IMG/VR virus record: IMGVR_UViG_3300046616_000314
Coordinates: 350,616-414,615 of that record
DNA: 64,000 nt
Reading direction: 5' to 3' (one strand)
From: a virus
Shown here piece by piece: positions 8,413 to 16,562 of this stretch. The translations under genes and the position numbers were made by a program. The notes beneath the pieces were generated by a model. The model did not search any database. It saw nothing but the letters and a program-made list of their open reading frames with translations, and was not told the origin of the DNA. The number at the start of each line of letters is the position of its first letter. The stretch's first letter is position 1.

Positions 8413-8565
8413 ATGTCTAAGCAAACGCAAGAGAGCTACGTTGGTCCGCGTCCTGCGGGTCCGCAAGCGCAAGCGTATTGGATTCAGATTACCGAAGCGC
8501 GTTGTAAGGCGGCGTGGTACTCCAAGTACCGCACCTATCGTCAACTCGTGAAGCGGGGCGTCTGA
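8413..8565 (+). CDS. Hypothetical small protein
   Basis: 50 residues, basic, aromatic C-terminus (AWYSKYRTYRQLVKRGV). Start ATG 8413 fits the GGAG site eight bases upstream; the longer frame would run through the promoter. Not recognised. Confidence 0.7.
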   Translation: MSKQTQESYVGPRPAGPQAQAYWIQITEARCKAAWYSKYRTYRQLVKRGV

Positions 8566-8567
8566 TC

Positions 8568-8837
8568 ATGGAAACCAAGCGTTACAGGGCGTTCAAGACT
8601 GCGGGTCAATCCCTGGCGGCTCTGAACCGGGCTATGCTCAAGGGCGAAATCCCCTCGGACAATGCCGAACACAAGCGTCTGACTGATGAGCATATCGCGT
8701 ACGTCGGTTCGTTTGAATACGCGCTGTTGCTCTGCTATGAGCAAATCCAGCGCGGTAATCCGTGGGGCGTGATGACGACTCTCGGTTGGCATATCGAACA
8801 ACGTTTTATCGCCCTTTGTGATGCGGTGAGGAAGTAA
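8568..8837 (+). CDS. Hypothetical protein
   Basis: 89 residues from ATG 8568, two bases after the previous stop. Mostly helical (YALLLCYEQIQRG). Not recognised. Confidence 0.7.
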   Translation: METKRYRAFKTAGQSLAALNRAMLKGEIPSDNAEHKRLTDEHIAYVGSFEYALLLCYEQIQRGNPWGVMTTLGWHIEQRFIALCDAVRK

Positions 8838-8840
8838 GCC

Positions 8841-9707
8841 ATGACCGTCAACATCACCGTCATCGACAAGGACTTTGACTGGTCCAAGGCTCCCGAGCGT
8901 GTGGGCGGAAGCGTGAATTCGTGGTATCAGGATGATCGGAGGTTTTTCGAGAATCCTAAGAGCTTGGCGAAAGCCAAGGCTGTTCTTGAAGCACGCGGCT
9001 TGGACTTCGACATTTTCATCACTCCCGGTAAGCCGCTGGGTAACGGTGATATGGCTAAGATTGGCATCAAGCCGACTGCTGGGCGGACGACCATTGTCTT
9101 CACCAACAACGTGTCGCAGCCGTGGAATTGGAAGCCGCTGAACGCCTGGATCATCTGTCACCGTCTGGGGCATGTCTTCCAAGGCGGGACGACGGCTAAT
9201 GGAATGCCGCATCGGGATCGGTCGGCGTTGCAGGCTATGGATTCTGGCATCCTGAATGCGATTGCTGGCTTGTGGAATGCTGGAACTGTTTCCAACGGTG
9301 GTATGTGCCAGTATACTAAGCACACCAGCAATCTATCATCCATGGGTGCTAGTGATGATCTCATGGTGTTCTCGAATTTTATCTTCACGATGAAGAGTGC
9401 TCGCGAACACGCCATCGCTAACCCGCTGGACATTACGGCGGAATTGTTGGCGCAATTCCTCATCACCGGTTCCGTTAAGTTCAAACGTTTCGAGGAATGG
9501 AATTTCCCCACGAAATTCGAAGTCGATGATCGGGAACTGATTGATAAAATTCGTCGTCCACCCCGTAGGCGCATGATGAGTGCCATGGCGAATCCCGATG
9601 CCAACGTTGACGAAATGAACCGGTTGATATCCGCCACTGAGCAACGTATAAACGAAATTATTCCGCCTGCGATGGAGAGCATCAAGGGCGGCGTCTACCT
9701 CTTCTAA
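8841..9707 (+). CDS. Hypothetical protein with HxxxH metal-site-like motif
   Basis: 288 residues. WIICHRLGHVFQGG puts H107 and H111 in a helix resembling the HExxH zinc site of metallopeptidases, but the catalytic Glu position is Arg, so activity by that mechanism is doubtful. Another conserved-looking part is IDKIRRPPRRRMMSAMAN near 228. No signal peptide. It lies between small unknown genes and the aminoacyl-tRNA-synthetase-like gene. Function open. Confidence 0.7.
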   Translation: MTVNITVIDKDFDWSKAPERVGGSVNSWYQDDRRFFENPKSLAKAKAVLEARGLDFDIFITPGKPLGNGDMAKIGIKPTAGRTTIVFTNNVSQPWNWKPLNAWIICHRLGHVFQGGTTANGMPHRDRSALQAMDSGILNAIAGLWNAGTVSNGGMCQYTKHTSNLSSMGASDDLMVFSNFIFTMKSAREHAIANPLDITAELLAQFLITGSVKFKRFEEWNFPTKFEVDDRELIDKIRRPPRRRMMSAMANPDANVDEMNRLISATEQRINEIIPPAMESIKGGVYLF

Positions 9708-9719
9708 AGTGAGTGCGTC

Positions 9720-10460
9720 ATGCAACCCCTGTTCAACGTCAACGGTCTAATGTTCTGGAATGCGAAGCAGATCAAGCTTCGTAATACATTTAAAGAATAT
9801 TTCGCTGACGGAATGCAAGCCGCACTGATCGCAGCTAACCCGGCTTGGCGTTTCGAGGAAATCGAGGCGCCGTTGCTGACCCCGCGTGATCTTCTGAACG
9901 TGAACTACACCGAAGAAGACATCTGGGTTCAAGGTGGCGAGGAAGCCCGTGAATTGGCTCTACGCCCCGAAACGACCCCTGGCAGCTACGTCTATGCCCA
10001 AAGCCTGTTAAACGGTCACACGGGCTTTAAACCGCCTCTGGTGGTGTGGCAGGCGGGTAAGTCGTTCCGGCGGGAGCAAGATCAAGTCACCAAGAACATG
10101 CGTCTCAAGGAATTCTATCAACAAGAATTCCAATGCATCTTCACGGCTGACACCCTGAACGATTATCACTCGTACATCCTTGAGCCCGTGCGCAAGATGA
10201 TTGGCGACATGATCGGTCTGCCGACTCGTCTGGTGGAATCGGATCGTCTGCCGTCTTACAGTAAGATCACCATGGATGTCGAAGTTGATAACGGCGACAA
10301 GTGGATGGAAGTGTGCAGCATTTCTCTTCGCACGGACTTCCCTGACAAGGCTCGCTTTGCGGGCAAGGGTAGCGTGCAAATTGAAAAAGATTTGCTGGTA
10401 CTTGAAGTCGCGATTGGTCTGGATCGCTGCGTTTACAATTGGGAGCAAGCTCACAAATGA
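9720..10460 (+). CDS. Class II aminoacyl-tRNA synthetase-like core (GlyRS-type)
   Basis: 246 residues with the signatures of the class II catalytic domain as in alpha2 glycyl-tRNA synthetase: LRPETTPG (81-88, compare LRPETAQG), motif 2 FRRE (116-119) followed by RLKEFYQQEFQ, EVCSISLRTD (about 197-206), and motif 3 GLDR (233-236). These residues normally bind ATP and the aminoacyl adenylate. No anticodon-binding domain follows, so it could be a stand-alone aminoacylating or adenylating enzyme, or a binding protein like the mitochondrial polymerase accessory subunit. Stop overlaps the next start (ATGA). Confidence 0.8.
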   Translation: MQPLFNVNGLMFWNAKQIKLRNTFKEYFADGMQAALIAANPAWRFEEIEAPLLTPRDLLNVNYTEEDIWVQGGEEARELALRPETTPGSYVYAQSLLNGHTGFKPPLVVWQAGKSFRREQDQVTKNMRLKEFYQQEFQCIFTADTLNDYHSYILEPVRKMIGDMIGLPTRLVESDRLPSYSKITMDVEVDNGDKWMEVCSISLRTDFPDKARFAGKGSVQIEKDLLVLEVAIGLDRCVYNWEQAHK

Positions 10461-10831
10461 GTAAGAGCGATCATATCAAGGATGCTCTCTGTAATTGGGT
10501 AAAGGCAGCGAGCTATTCGGTTCTTACCAACGTAGTAGACGATTGCGCGCATGACTCTACCGGTAAGCTAGTCCATATTGGGTACGCTTATTCGTCGGGT
10601 GAGCAAGCATCACATTGGAAGCGTCGTTCCAAGCGGGTTCTTCCCGATGGATCGATTGAGCGCATCTTCGCTTTGCAACACGGCATGAAGAAAATCGCAC
10701 CGGGTATGGTTCTGCGCGTGATTCCCGATCATCTACATACGATTGAACACTCGGATGGGTCAGTCGTCGTTTCTGAGATCGATGACAATGCGGCGATGAA
10801 AACCCCTGGCTATCGCCATTCTTGGGAATAG
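10457..10831 (+). CDS. Hypothetical protein
   Basis: 124 residues, starting inside the synthetase-like stop codon, so probably translationally coupled to it. Strand-rich, with KRVLPDGSIERIFALQHGMK. Possibly a partner of the synthetase core, by position only. Not recognised. Confidence 0.65.
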   Translation: MSKSDHIKDALCNWVKAASYSVLTNVVDDCAHDSTGKLVHIGYAYSSGEQASHWKRRSKRVLPDGSIERIFALQHGMKKIAPGMVLRVIPDHLHTIEHSDGSVVVSEIDDNAAMKTPGYRHSWE

Positions 10832-10840
10832 TGTTTAACA

Positions 10841-10868
10841 TTGACAATGAAAAACTCCGTGCTATACA
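10841..10868 (+). promoter_or_regulatory. Sigma70-like promoter inside an inverted repeat
   Basis: TTGACA (10841-10846), 16 bases, TATACA (10863-10868). The spacer and -10 box are part of a long inverted repeat (10850-10891), an arrangement expected of an operator or a cruciform-controlled promoter. Confidence 0.65.
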
Positions 10869-10891
10869 TGAAATATAGTCACGGAGTTTTT
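10850..10891 (+). repeat. Inverted repeat between promoter and start codon
   Basis: Arm AAAAACTCCGTG (10850-10861) is the exact complement of CACGGAGTTTTT (10880-10891). The inner bases CTATA and TATAG also pair, giving about 17 paired positions with one bulge. The right arm ends three bases before ATG 10894 in a T run, so it could also act as a terminator for readthrough from the upstream operon. Confidence 0.75.
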
Positions 10892-10893
10892 TA

Positions 10894-11142
10894 ATGTCTA
10901 ATGACCTGAAGAAATATGATCGTGTGCGAATTTTGCATGGTTCGCAGACCTTTCACGGTCAGGTCGATAGCATTCGCAAGGGCTATTCCAGCCAGTACGC
11001 CGATGATCGGCACTACACCGAAGATCGCCTTCTGATTTCCTTCATGCATGACGGGCAGAAGCGTTTCTTCTATCGGAACGATTTCTACGAGACTGAAGCG
11101 GGCTTGGAAGTTCTCTTCGAAAACGCTCTCAATACGATCTAA
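10894..11142 (+). CDS. Hypothetical protein
   Basis: 82 residues, one likely small beta barrel: KKYDRVRILHGSQTFHGQVDSI resembles the start of SH3/KOW-like folds, and RLLISFMHDGQKRFF adds strands. Single-gene transcription unit behind the inverted-repeat promoter. No Shine-Dalgarno sequence is visible because the hairpin occupies that space. It overlaps the convergent gene by four bases. Confidence 0.7.
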   Translation: MSNDLKKYDRVRILHGSQTFHGQVDSIRKGYSSQYADDRHYTEDRLLISFMHDGQKRFFYRNDFYETEAGLEVLFENALNTI

Positions 11143-11552
11143 ATAAATTTCAGCGAAAAGAATACTGCGCTATCGTGGTCAAAGAAACTGACCCGATAGT
11201 GCATTAACACGTCTCCGTTTTGGGAATGTTCCCGAATCAAACGGATCGACCATTTTCCCGTAATATTTTCATTCGCAACGATTTCGTCAGCGATCTTGAC
11301 GAAAGTATCCGCGAGTTTGAGCGACGAGTTTTCGATCTTGACTTGAACAACATTGCGGCATTCGCCATGCTGAAAATTAGCAAACCGTTCACTTCTTAGA
11401 TTCTTATCATCCCAGGTGATGGATGGATGTTCAAGTCTAAAATAGCTGATAGAGGTTGAATCCGTATGTGGGATTACAAACGCTAGACCTACGCCGTCAC
11501 GTCGAAGTGATCCAGATGCAATACTCTTGAAAGTTTCAGAAGCTATACTCAT
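11139..11552 (-). CDS. KW-tail family protein, lone minus-strand copy
   Basis: 137 residues ending FFDHDSAVFFSLKFI, a divergent tail; no WC centre but a helix KLADTFVKIADEI. The only family gene of opposite strand in the 3-18 kb plus-strand region, with about 80 bases separating it from the next plus-strand promoter. Its N-terminal half is about 60 residues longer than normal. Confidence 0.7.
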   Translation of the reverse strand: MSIASETFKSIASGSLRRDGVGLAFVIPHTDSTSISYFRLEHPSITWDDKNLRSERFANFQHGECRNVVQVKIENSSLKLADTFVKIADEIVANENITGKWSIRLIREHSQNGDVLMHYRVSFFDHDSAVFFSLKFI

Positions 11553-11577
11553 ACTCTAATTTAACACATAATTACTC

Positions 11578-11605
11578 TTGACGAATATTAAAAGCGTGGT
11601 ACTTT
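11578..11605 (+). promoter_or_regulatory. Sigma70-like promoter of the plus-strand array
   Basis: TTGACG (11578-11583), 16 bases, TACTTT (11600-11605), then an AGGA ribosome site before ATG 11635. It is the only recognisable promoter before the plus-strand array, so 23 family genes may depend on it. Confidence 0.6.
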
Positions 11606-11634
11606 ACATTATTCTTTGATGTTTAGGACCCCAC

Positions 11635-12150
11635 ATGGCTAAGATCACCATCAAGACCCGAAGCAAGTACGATTCCATTAAGGAAGTGCTTCGGGATGGT
11701 GTGTTGGTTGCCGAATTCGCGTGGTCGCGTCAAAAGGTCCGTTGCATCGGTCGCCCTGATGAAATCCAATGCAAGGGCACGCTCTACGACATCAAGACGG
11801 CTACGCATTCGAGCCTGAATGGCTTTGCTTGGTTTAGCGATGTCGTCAAGCATATCAACTCCATCTACGACAACCCTGACAAAGTGAAGTTCACGTTCGT
11901 TGGAAATGATTATAGCCGTCGCGAAGGTCGCCGCGACTATAGCCCGGTTTGGAAAGCTATCGGTCTGCATGGCTGGGGTAAGCTTGAAGGCGAAGTGGGT
12001 GAATGGTGCATCCAAAATTTTGGATACGCCCCGGAAACCCGTCCAGATGCGGCAAATACAAATAGGCTTCAGCGCGGCGCCGCCTTCAACTATATCTTCA
12101 TCTTCCGTTGCGATGACGATTTTGTCGCGTTTAAGATGCGGTGGCTCTGA
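11635..12150 (+). CDS. KW-tail family protein with extra N-terminal domain
   Basis: 171 residues. Residues 1-80 form an extra domain (strands FAWSRQKVRCIG, then a helix FSDVVKHINSIYD); the family part follows with GEWCIQNFGYAPET and tail CDDDFVAFKMRWL. First gene behind the array promoter. The extra domain is not recognised. Confidence 0.85.
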   Translation: MAKITIKTRSKYDSIKEVLRDGVLVAEFAWSRQKVRCIGRPDEIQCKGTLYDIKTATHSSLNGFAWFSDVVKHINSIYDNPDKVKFTFVGNDYSRREGRRDYSPVWKAIGLHGWGKLEGEVGEWCIQNFGYAPETRPDAANTNRLQRGAAFNYIFIFRCDDDFVAFKMRWL

Positions 12151-12401
12151 TGGCGACGATCACGGCTCCCATATCTCGCTGTCTTGACGCGGTATATAAA
12201 AGCGTCGGTTGGAACGCCGTATTACCAGATACGGTGGTTGGTCTATGGTGCGTTCAACATTTGGGTTATCTTCCGAGTGTTCAATACAATTCGGGTTTCC
12301 CTTCCGAAAAGAATTGGCAATGCCACGCTGAAATGTTTGTTGAGTTTCGCAGCGAAGATGATGCCGTTGTCTTCAAAATGAAGTGGAGCGGGCGAGGATG
12401 A
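12150..12401 (+). CDS. KW-tail family protein
   Basis: 83 residues from ATG 12150 (TGATG overlap). Centre GLWCVQHLGYLPSV, tail RSEDDAVVFKMKWSGRG with three extra residues after KWS. Confidence 0.85.
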   Translation: MATITAPISRCLDAVYKSVGWNAVLPDTVVGLWCVQHLGYLPSVQYNSGFPSEKNWQCHAEMFVEFRSEDDAVVFKMKWSGRG

Positions 12402-12625
12402 CCATGCTCTACATTCCCTATGACGACACGCACCCGGTGTACAATTCGATCCATTCGGTGATCGGAGGTTTCGCCATGAGATCGACTGGACCTGTCGCCG
12501 AGTGGTGCATGAAAAACATCGGCTATCGTCCCTGGATTTATGCCAGGGGCGGACGCGATTACGGTTTCGAGATCGAGTTTCGTAATGACACGGCGGCTGC
12601 ACTCTTCAAGGTGAAGTGGCTATGA
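12398..12625 (+). CDS. KW-tail family protein
   Basis: 75 residues from ATG 12398 (ATGA overlap). Centre AEWCMKNIGYRPWI; tail RNDTAAALFKVKWL, with the EEDA box changed to DTAAA. Confidence 0.85.
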   Translation: MTMLYIPYDDTHPVYNSIHSVIGGFAMRSTGPVAEWCMKNIGYRPWIYARGGRDYGFEIEFRNDTAAALFKVKWL

Positions 12626-12849
12626 AAATGTTTATTTCCTATGCCGATGCTAAGCGTCATGATTTCTATAATCAAATGGCGGCTAGGGGTGGCTTGCATT
12701 TCATTTTTCTATCGCCGTTGTGGATATGGTGCAATGAAGTTCTAGATTACCAACCATTCATCAGTCTTCGGGTTGGTATTGATTCTGGTTTGGATGTAGA
12801 ATTCCAGACGGACGAAGATGCGCTATTGTTCAGGATGAAATGGCTATGA
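12622..12849 (+). CDS. KW-tail family protein
   Basis: 75 residues; ATG 12622 in ATGA overlap. Centre LWIWCNEVLDYQPFI (LGYYP degraded to LDYQP), tail TDEDALLFRMKWL. Confidence 0.85.
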   Translation: MKMFISYADAKRHDFYNQMAARGGLHFIFLSPLWIWCNEVLDYQPFISLRVGIDSGLDVEFQTDEDALLFRMKWL

Positions 12850-13046
12850 TAACACTCACCGTTTCTCGTGAAAAATATGTCAAAGTCGAAGGCTGGTACG
12901 TCAAGCCATATAAGGGTGATTACTTTTATGTTTGGTGTATTGAAAATCTAGGGTATTATCCAAAGACTTCGGCGTTCCTTGATTCAGTATCCGTTAGTTT
13001 CAAAACCGAGGAAGATGCAGGGGTGTTCACAATAAAATGGCTATGA
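12846..13046 (+). CDS. KW-tail family protein, shortest of block
   Basis: 66 residues, close to a minimal member: VEGWYVKP, then YVWCIENLGYYPKT, one strand, and the tail TEEDAGVFTIKWL. Useful as the core definition of the LGYYP type. Confidence 0.85.
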   Translation: MITLTVSREKYVKVEGWYVKPYKGDYFYVWCIENLGYYPKTSAFLDSVSVSFKTEEDAGVFTIKWL

Positions 13047-13252
13047 TGGTAGTAACGAAAGTTTCGATGACCGAAGCGCAGTATACGAAGTTGCTCGCAC
13101 TTGACGAGAACTGCCGGAATGCGTGCGTCGATTGGTTTCACGATTCGTTGGGCTATCGTCCTTACACACATAGCGAATGGGGTAGCCACATTTTCGAAAT
13201 GACGTTCCTGTCTGAAGAAGATGCGGCATTGTTCAAGATAAAGTTTCTCTGA
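13043..13252 (+). CDS. KW-tail family protein
   Basis: 69 residues. Centre VDWFHDSLGYRPYT with Cys replaced by Phe; tail SEEDAALFKIKFL. Stop TGA overlaps the next ATG (TGATG). Confidence 0.85.
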   Translation: MMVVTKVSMTEAQYTKLLALDENCRNACVDWFHDSLGYRPYTHSEWGSHIFEMTFLSEEDAALFKIKFL

Positions 13253-13848
13253 TGTTGACCTATTATCGTGATCCCATGACGTACAACGTCATCTGGTGCC
13301 ATGAAATCCCCTCGTGCGTGCTTGGGGAAACGCGGGATGTTATCGATATTCAAGTGTTCTTCAATGGACGGTTGGTTCATACCACTCGTACTCAAGTCAA
13401 AAGCTTGAGACGCGCGCAGGCTCAAAAATTCTTTGAAGTTCGCGTGGCTCCGCTTATGTCGGACATCGGTACGCCGTTGACGAAGCGTATCAGCGATATC
13501 GAAGGCTATAACGACCGCGATTGGATCAACCGGGCACGGACCTTCCGCTATTTCGTCCATGTCGTTGCCTGGAACGAAACGGTCATCAAGGAAGAATTCA
13601 AGGTCTGGAAATACGGTGTGTTCCTGCCGATCCACGTGCGCGACACGGAAATCCGTTCGAAGGAAATGGCGGTGATGAACGAGTACGTCGCAGCCCAGTT
13701 CCAAAAAGATGCGGCTGTCGGCTTCACGATCACACAATTTGGTCACACCGAAAATAAAACCGTGGTATACCCTTTTGGTTTCATGAGCGAGGACGATGCC
13801 ATGCTCATGATGCTGAAATTCAATGGTTTTAAGATGATTAAGTTATGA
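13252..13848 (+). CDS. KW-tail-related protein with large N-terminal region
   Basis: 198 residues. The end MSEDDAMLMMLKFNGF recalls the tail but is followed by KMIKL. Residues 1-130 are strand-rich (VIDIQVFFNGRLVHTT, FRYFVHVVAWNE) and GC-richer than the neighbours, as in the non-array genes. There is no WC centre. Possibly an unrelated gene that captured a family 3' end. Confidence 0.7.
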   Translation: MLTYYRDPMTYNVIWCHEIPSCVLGETRDVIDIQVFFNGRLVHTTRTQVKSLRRAQAQKFFEVRVAPLMSDIGTPLTKRISDIEGYNDRDWINRARTFRYFVHVVAWNETVIKEEFKVWKYGVFLPIHVRDTEIRSKEMAVMNEYVAAQFQKDAAVGFTITQFGHTENKTVVYPFGFMSEDDAMLMMLKFNGFKMIKL

Positions 13849-14165
13849 CAGATGGTGAGACAGATTTCCCAGTGAAGGCGACCGCTGATCAGTATTTTCG
13901 GATCGGCGGCTGGTATACCAAAAGTGCCATGGCGCCCGAATTGTTGATGGAACATCCAAATATGGATCAACCATTTCTTGTGTGGTGTCGGGAGGTCTTG
14001 GGTTATTATCCGCACACAGTGGACGTGTGGGAACAACAGTACGATATCTGGGAAAAGACACACGCCAATAACAATATCGATGAGGTTCCGCGTCTTGAAA
14101 TCGGTTATATCGCGTACATGCGGACGGCTGAAGACGCAGTAGAATTCAAGCTGAAGTGGTTGTGA
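13845..14165 (+). CDS. KW-tail family protein
   Basis: 106 residues. IGGWYTKS box, centre LVWCREVLGYYPHT, 30 extra residues before the tail RTAEDAVEFKLKWL. ATGA overlap with the upstream gene. Confidence 0.85.
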   Translation: MTDGETDFPVKATADQYFRIGGWYTKSAMAPELLMEHPNMDQPFLVWCREVLGYYPHTVDVWEQQYDIWEKTHANNNIDEVPRLEIGYIAYMRTAEDAVEFKLKWL

Positions 14166-14440
14166 TGGAACTTCTCGACTACACCACTAAAAATAAACTG
14201 ACCGCGAGCGAAGACACCTACATGGCTATTGACGGCTGGTTCGTCAATTCCATCTTGGGTGATTCCGATACGTTGGAAGACGAGATTTACAACGAAAACA
14301 AATTCGTCATCTGGTGCAGAGACCATTTGGGATACTACCCGTATTCGGTGACACGCGGCGAAGACGACAATGAATGTTATGTTGCGGTCTATTTCAAGAA
14401 AAGAGATCACGCCGCTTTGTTCAGACTACGGTGGCTCTGA
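14165..14440 (+). CDS. KW-tail family protein
   Basis: 91 residues, TGATG start overlap. IDGWFVNS, VIWCRDHLGYYPYS, tail KKRDHAALFRLRWL. Close sister of the next gene: MELLDYTTKNKL and MEILDKATRHKL at the N-termini. Confidence 0.85.
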   Translation: MELLDYTTKNKLTASEDTYMAIDGWFVNSILGDSDTLEDEIYNENKFVIWCRDHLGYYPYSVTRGEDDNECYVAVYFKKRDHAALFRLRWL

Positions 14441-14724
14441 TGGAAATTTTGGACAAGGCAACGCGCCACAAATTGATTGCGCCATATGACAAGTACATGG
14501 CAACCGATGGTTGGTTTGCTAAGACAATCATGGTCCCAAGTATGGAAGGTGTCGAACGATACGACGACGCTCTAGGGATTCCTTTCATCGGGTGGTGTGA
14601 ACAAGAACTGGGTTACTATCCGTACACAAAACTAATTTCCGCACGCGCGACCAATTTTCAACACATGGTGGTCTATTTTAAAAAAGCCGAACACGCTGCC
14701 ATATTCAAATTAAAATGGTGCTAG
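14440..14724 (+). CDS. KW-tail family protein
   Basis: 94 residues. TDGWFAKT, IGWCEQELGYYPYT, tail KKAEHAAIFKLKWC. The N-terminal similarity to its upstream neighbour shows a recent whole-gene duplication. TGATG start overlap. Confidence 0.85.
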   Translation: MEILDKATRHKLIAPYDKYMATDGWFAKTIMVPSMEGVERYDDALGIPFIGWCEQELGYYPYTKLISARATNFQHMVVYFKKAEHAAIFKLKWC

Positions 14725-15006
14725 ATGGATATCATGCTCCATCAAACGCCGCATAGTGTTGACGTATCAACATCACAGTACGTTCAAACGTCTGGTTGGT
14801 ATGTGACCACGTGTTTCAAGCATTGTGGCTATGACGTGTTCCATAATCCTATATATGCAGAACTTAATTCGTATGAATTTGTCAAATGGTGCAAAGAAAA
14901 ACTTGGCTACTATCCTCTCTCCGAAGATTCAAAGACGGAAGAGGTCATAACCACGTATTTCAAAACTGCCGCCGACTTACTTCATTTTCGGTTGAAATGG
15001 CTATGA
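14725..15006 (+). CDS. KW-tail family protein
   Basis: 93 residues; ATG follows the previous TAG directly with no overlap. TSGWYVTT, VKWCKEKLGYYPLS, tail KTAADLLHFRLKWL (acidic box lost). Confidence 0.85.
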   Translation: MDIMLHQTPHSVDVSTSQYVQTSGWYVTTCFKHCGYDVFHNPIYAELNSYEFVKWCKEKLGYYPLSEDSKTEEVITTYFKTAADLLHFRLKWL

Positions 15007-15293
15007 CATTTCCACAAGATCGCCACGTCGATTTGTACGATCCTGCAATCTATACGCATTCAATGTTCTTGACGAACCGCGAGTATGAGAGTGTGGAGGG
15101 ATGGTTCCGCGATCCCGAAGACGCTAGCTATGAGTTTTATGAATGGTGCGTCAGCACCTTGGGGTATTATCCCATCGTCACGCATGATTATCTGTCACCC
15201 GCGAGAAGGCTACGGGCTTCGGGGGTTAAGAGCACGTGCGGAAATTTTAAAAGTGAAGAAGATGCCATTCTGTTTAGGCTGAAATGGCTATGA
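15003..15293 (+). CDS. KW-tail family protein
   Basis: 96 residues from ATG 15003 (ATGA overlap); the longer frame is inside the upstream gene. VEGWFRDP, YEWCVSTLGYYPIV, tail KSEEDAILFRLKWL. Confidence 0.85.
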   Translation: MTFPQDRHVDLYDPAIYTHSMFLTNREYESVEGWFRDPEDASYEFYEWCVSTLGYYPIVTHDYLSPARRLRASGVKSTCGNFKSEEDAILFRLKWL

Positions 15294-15568
15294 AAAAAAC
15301 CAACAGCATGTCTTCCACGGTATTAGGCAACGATGTCGTGTATTTTGAGACACCGGGTTGGTACACCGAATGCGACCTTGCGTCGTATTCAGAAGAAAAT
15401 AATATGAAACGCTATTACCACGTGATCGACACCAAGTATGAATACGTGCGTTGGTGTCTCGACCACCTTGGCTACTATCCAACTACTCGTCTGAGCGATA
15501 CCAACGAATTCATCATCTATTTGGATAGTGATGAAGACGCTACTCTATTCAAGTTGAAATGGTTATGA
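15290..15568 (+). CDS. KW-tail family protein
   Basis: 92 residues, ATGA start overlap. TPGWYTEC, VRWCLDHLGYYPTT, tail DSDEDATLFKLKWL. Confidence 0.85.
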   Translation: MKKTNSMSSTVLGNDVVYFETPGWYTECDLASYSEENNMKRYYHVIDTKYEYVRWCLDHLGYYPTTRLSDTNEFIIYLDSDEDATLFKLKWL

Positions 15569-15834
15569 AATATATTCAGCTACGCAAACCTACCAAGCAT
15601 TGTCTTACGGCAAAATACCATCAGTACATTTTGACTGATGGATGGTTCACGTACGAAATTGCCATAGATGTCGGGCGCGAGCACGCTGAGCTTCATCCCT
15701 TTGTACAATGGTGCTTTGTTAATCTAGGGTACTATCCGTATTCTGAAGACTCCCGCGCGCATGTCGAAGATTTGATAAACATCTATTTTCGATCCCAAGC
15801 CGACGCCGCTATGTTCAAGATGAAGTGGCTCTAG
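15565..15834 (+). CDS. KW-tail family protein
   Basis: 89 residues, ATGA overlap. TDGWFTYE, VQWCFVNLGYYPYS, tail RSQADAAMFKMKWL. Confidence 0.85.
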   Translation: MKYIQLRKPTKHCLTAKYHQYILTDGWFTYEIAIDVGREHAELHPFVQWCFVNLGYYPYSEDSRAHVEDLINIYFRSQADAAMFKMKWL

Positions 15835-15835
15835 A

Positions 15836-16057
15836 ATGGGCTACATCATGACCATCCCGCGCCTAGAATACGAAGACGTTCCCGGCTGGTACGTCAATCC
15901 TAATTTGCTTGTGGGCGAATATCGGGAATGGTGTGATCTTCATCTTGGTTATTATCCGTTCACCGAACATAGTGATATTGGTGACGTGGATGGAAAAACG
16001 TACGTCATGTTTGAGTCTGAAGAAGATTCACTTTTGTTCAAGTTGAAATGGTTATGA
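15836..16057 (+). CDS. KW-tail family protein
   Basis: 73 residues; ATG 15836 one base after the previous TAG, with a second ATG four codons on. VPGWYVNP, REWCDLHLGYYPFT, tail SEEDSLLFKLKWL. Confidence 0.85.
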   Translation: MGYIMTIPRLEYEDVPGWYVNPNLLVGEYREWCDLHLGYYPFTEHSDIGDVDGKTYVMFESEEDSLLFKLKWL

Positions 16058-16290
16058 AGACTTACCCAGTATCGATATGGAAGTATTACGATACTGACGG
16101 TTGGTTGATAACCGAAACCCGTGATGAGATATTGCCGGATATTGTTCTGCATTCAGAATACCATGAATGGTGCATGAAACATCTTGGCTATTACCCAATG
16201 ACGTTATATACTGATTCGTCAGACGATTATGTTGACGTGGAATTTGAAACGGACGACCACGCGGCATTGTTTATATTGAAGTGGGGATAA
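16054..16290 (+). CDS. KW-tail family protein
   Basis: 78 residues, ATGA overlap. TDGWLITE, HEWCMKHLGYYPMT, tail ETDDHAALFILKWG. Confidence 0.85.
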   Translation: MKTYPVSIWKYYDTDGWLITETRDEILPDIVLHSEYHEWCMKHLGYYPMTLYTDSSDDYVDVEFETDDHAALFILKWG

Positions 16291-16562
16291 TGCCGCCTAT
16301 CGACGTGACATACATTCACCGAGACCTTCCGCATCTTATGGTGTGGAAGAAGGCGGATGATATCACCCGTGGCGGCGGAATAAGCACGGAATTTGTCATG
16401 TCCGATTATTTCCGCCAATGGTGCATGGAAAACGTCGGCTATCTTCCCGAAGTGTGGATGGATAACCTTCGACTACGTAATTCGATGGATGAGCATTTCT
16501 GGGTGAAGTTCATCTTCGATGATCCAGAGCACGCTATGTTGTTCAGGTTCAAATTCCAATGA
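16290..16562 (+). CDS. KW-tail family protein
   Basis: 90 residues; TAATG overlap chosen as start. No GWY box. Centre RQWCMENVGYLPEV, tail DDPEHAMLFRFKFQ. Confidence 0.85.
   Translation: MPPIDVTYIHRDLPHLMVWKKADDITRGGGISTEFVMSDYFRQWCMENVGYLPEVWMDNLRLRNSMDEHFWVKFIFDDPEHAMLFRFKFQ

Noticed and set aside
8541-9323. 260-codon minus-strand open frame
   Set aside because: Opposite to the HRLGH-protein gene, which has better codon use, context and spacing. No motif in the product.
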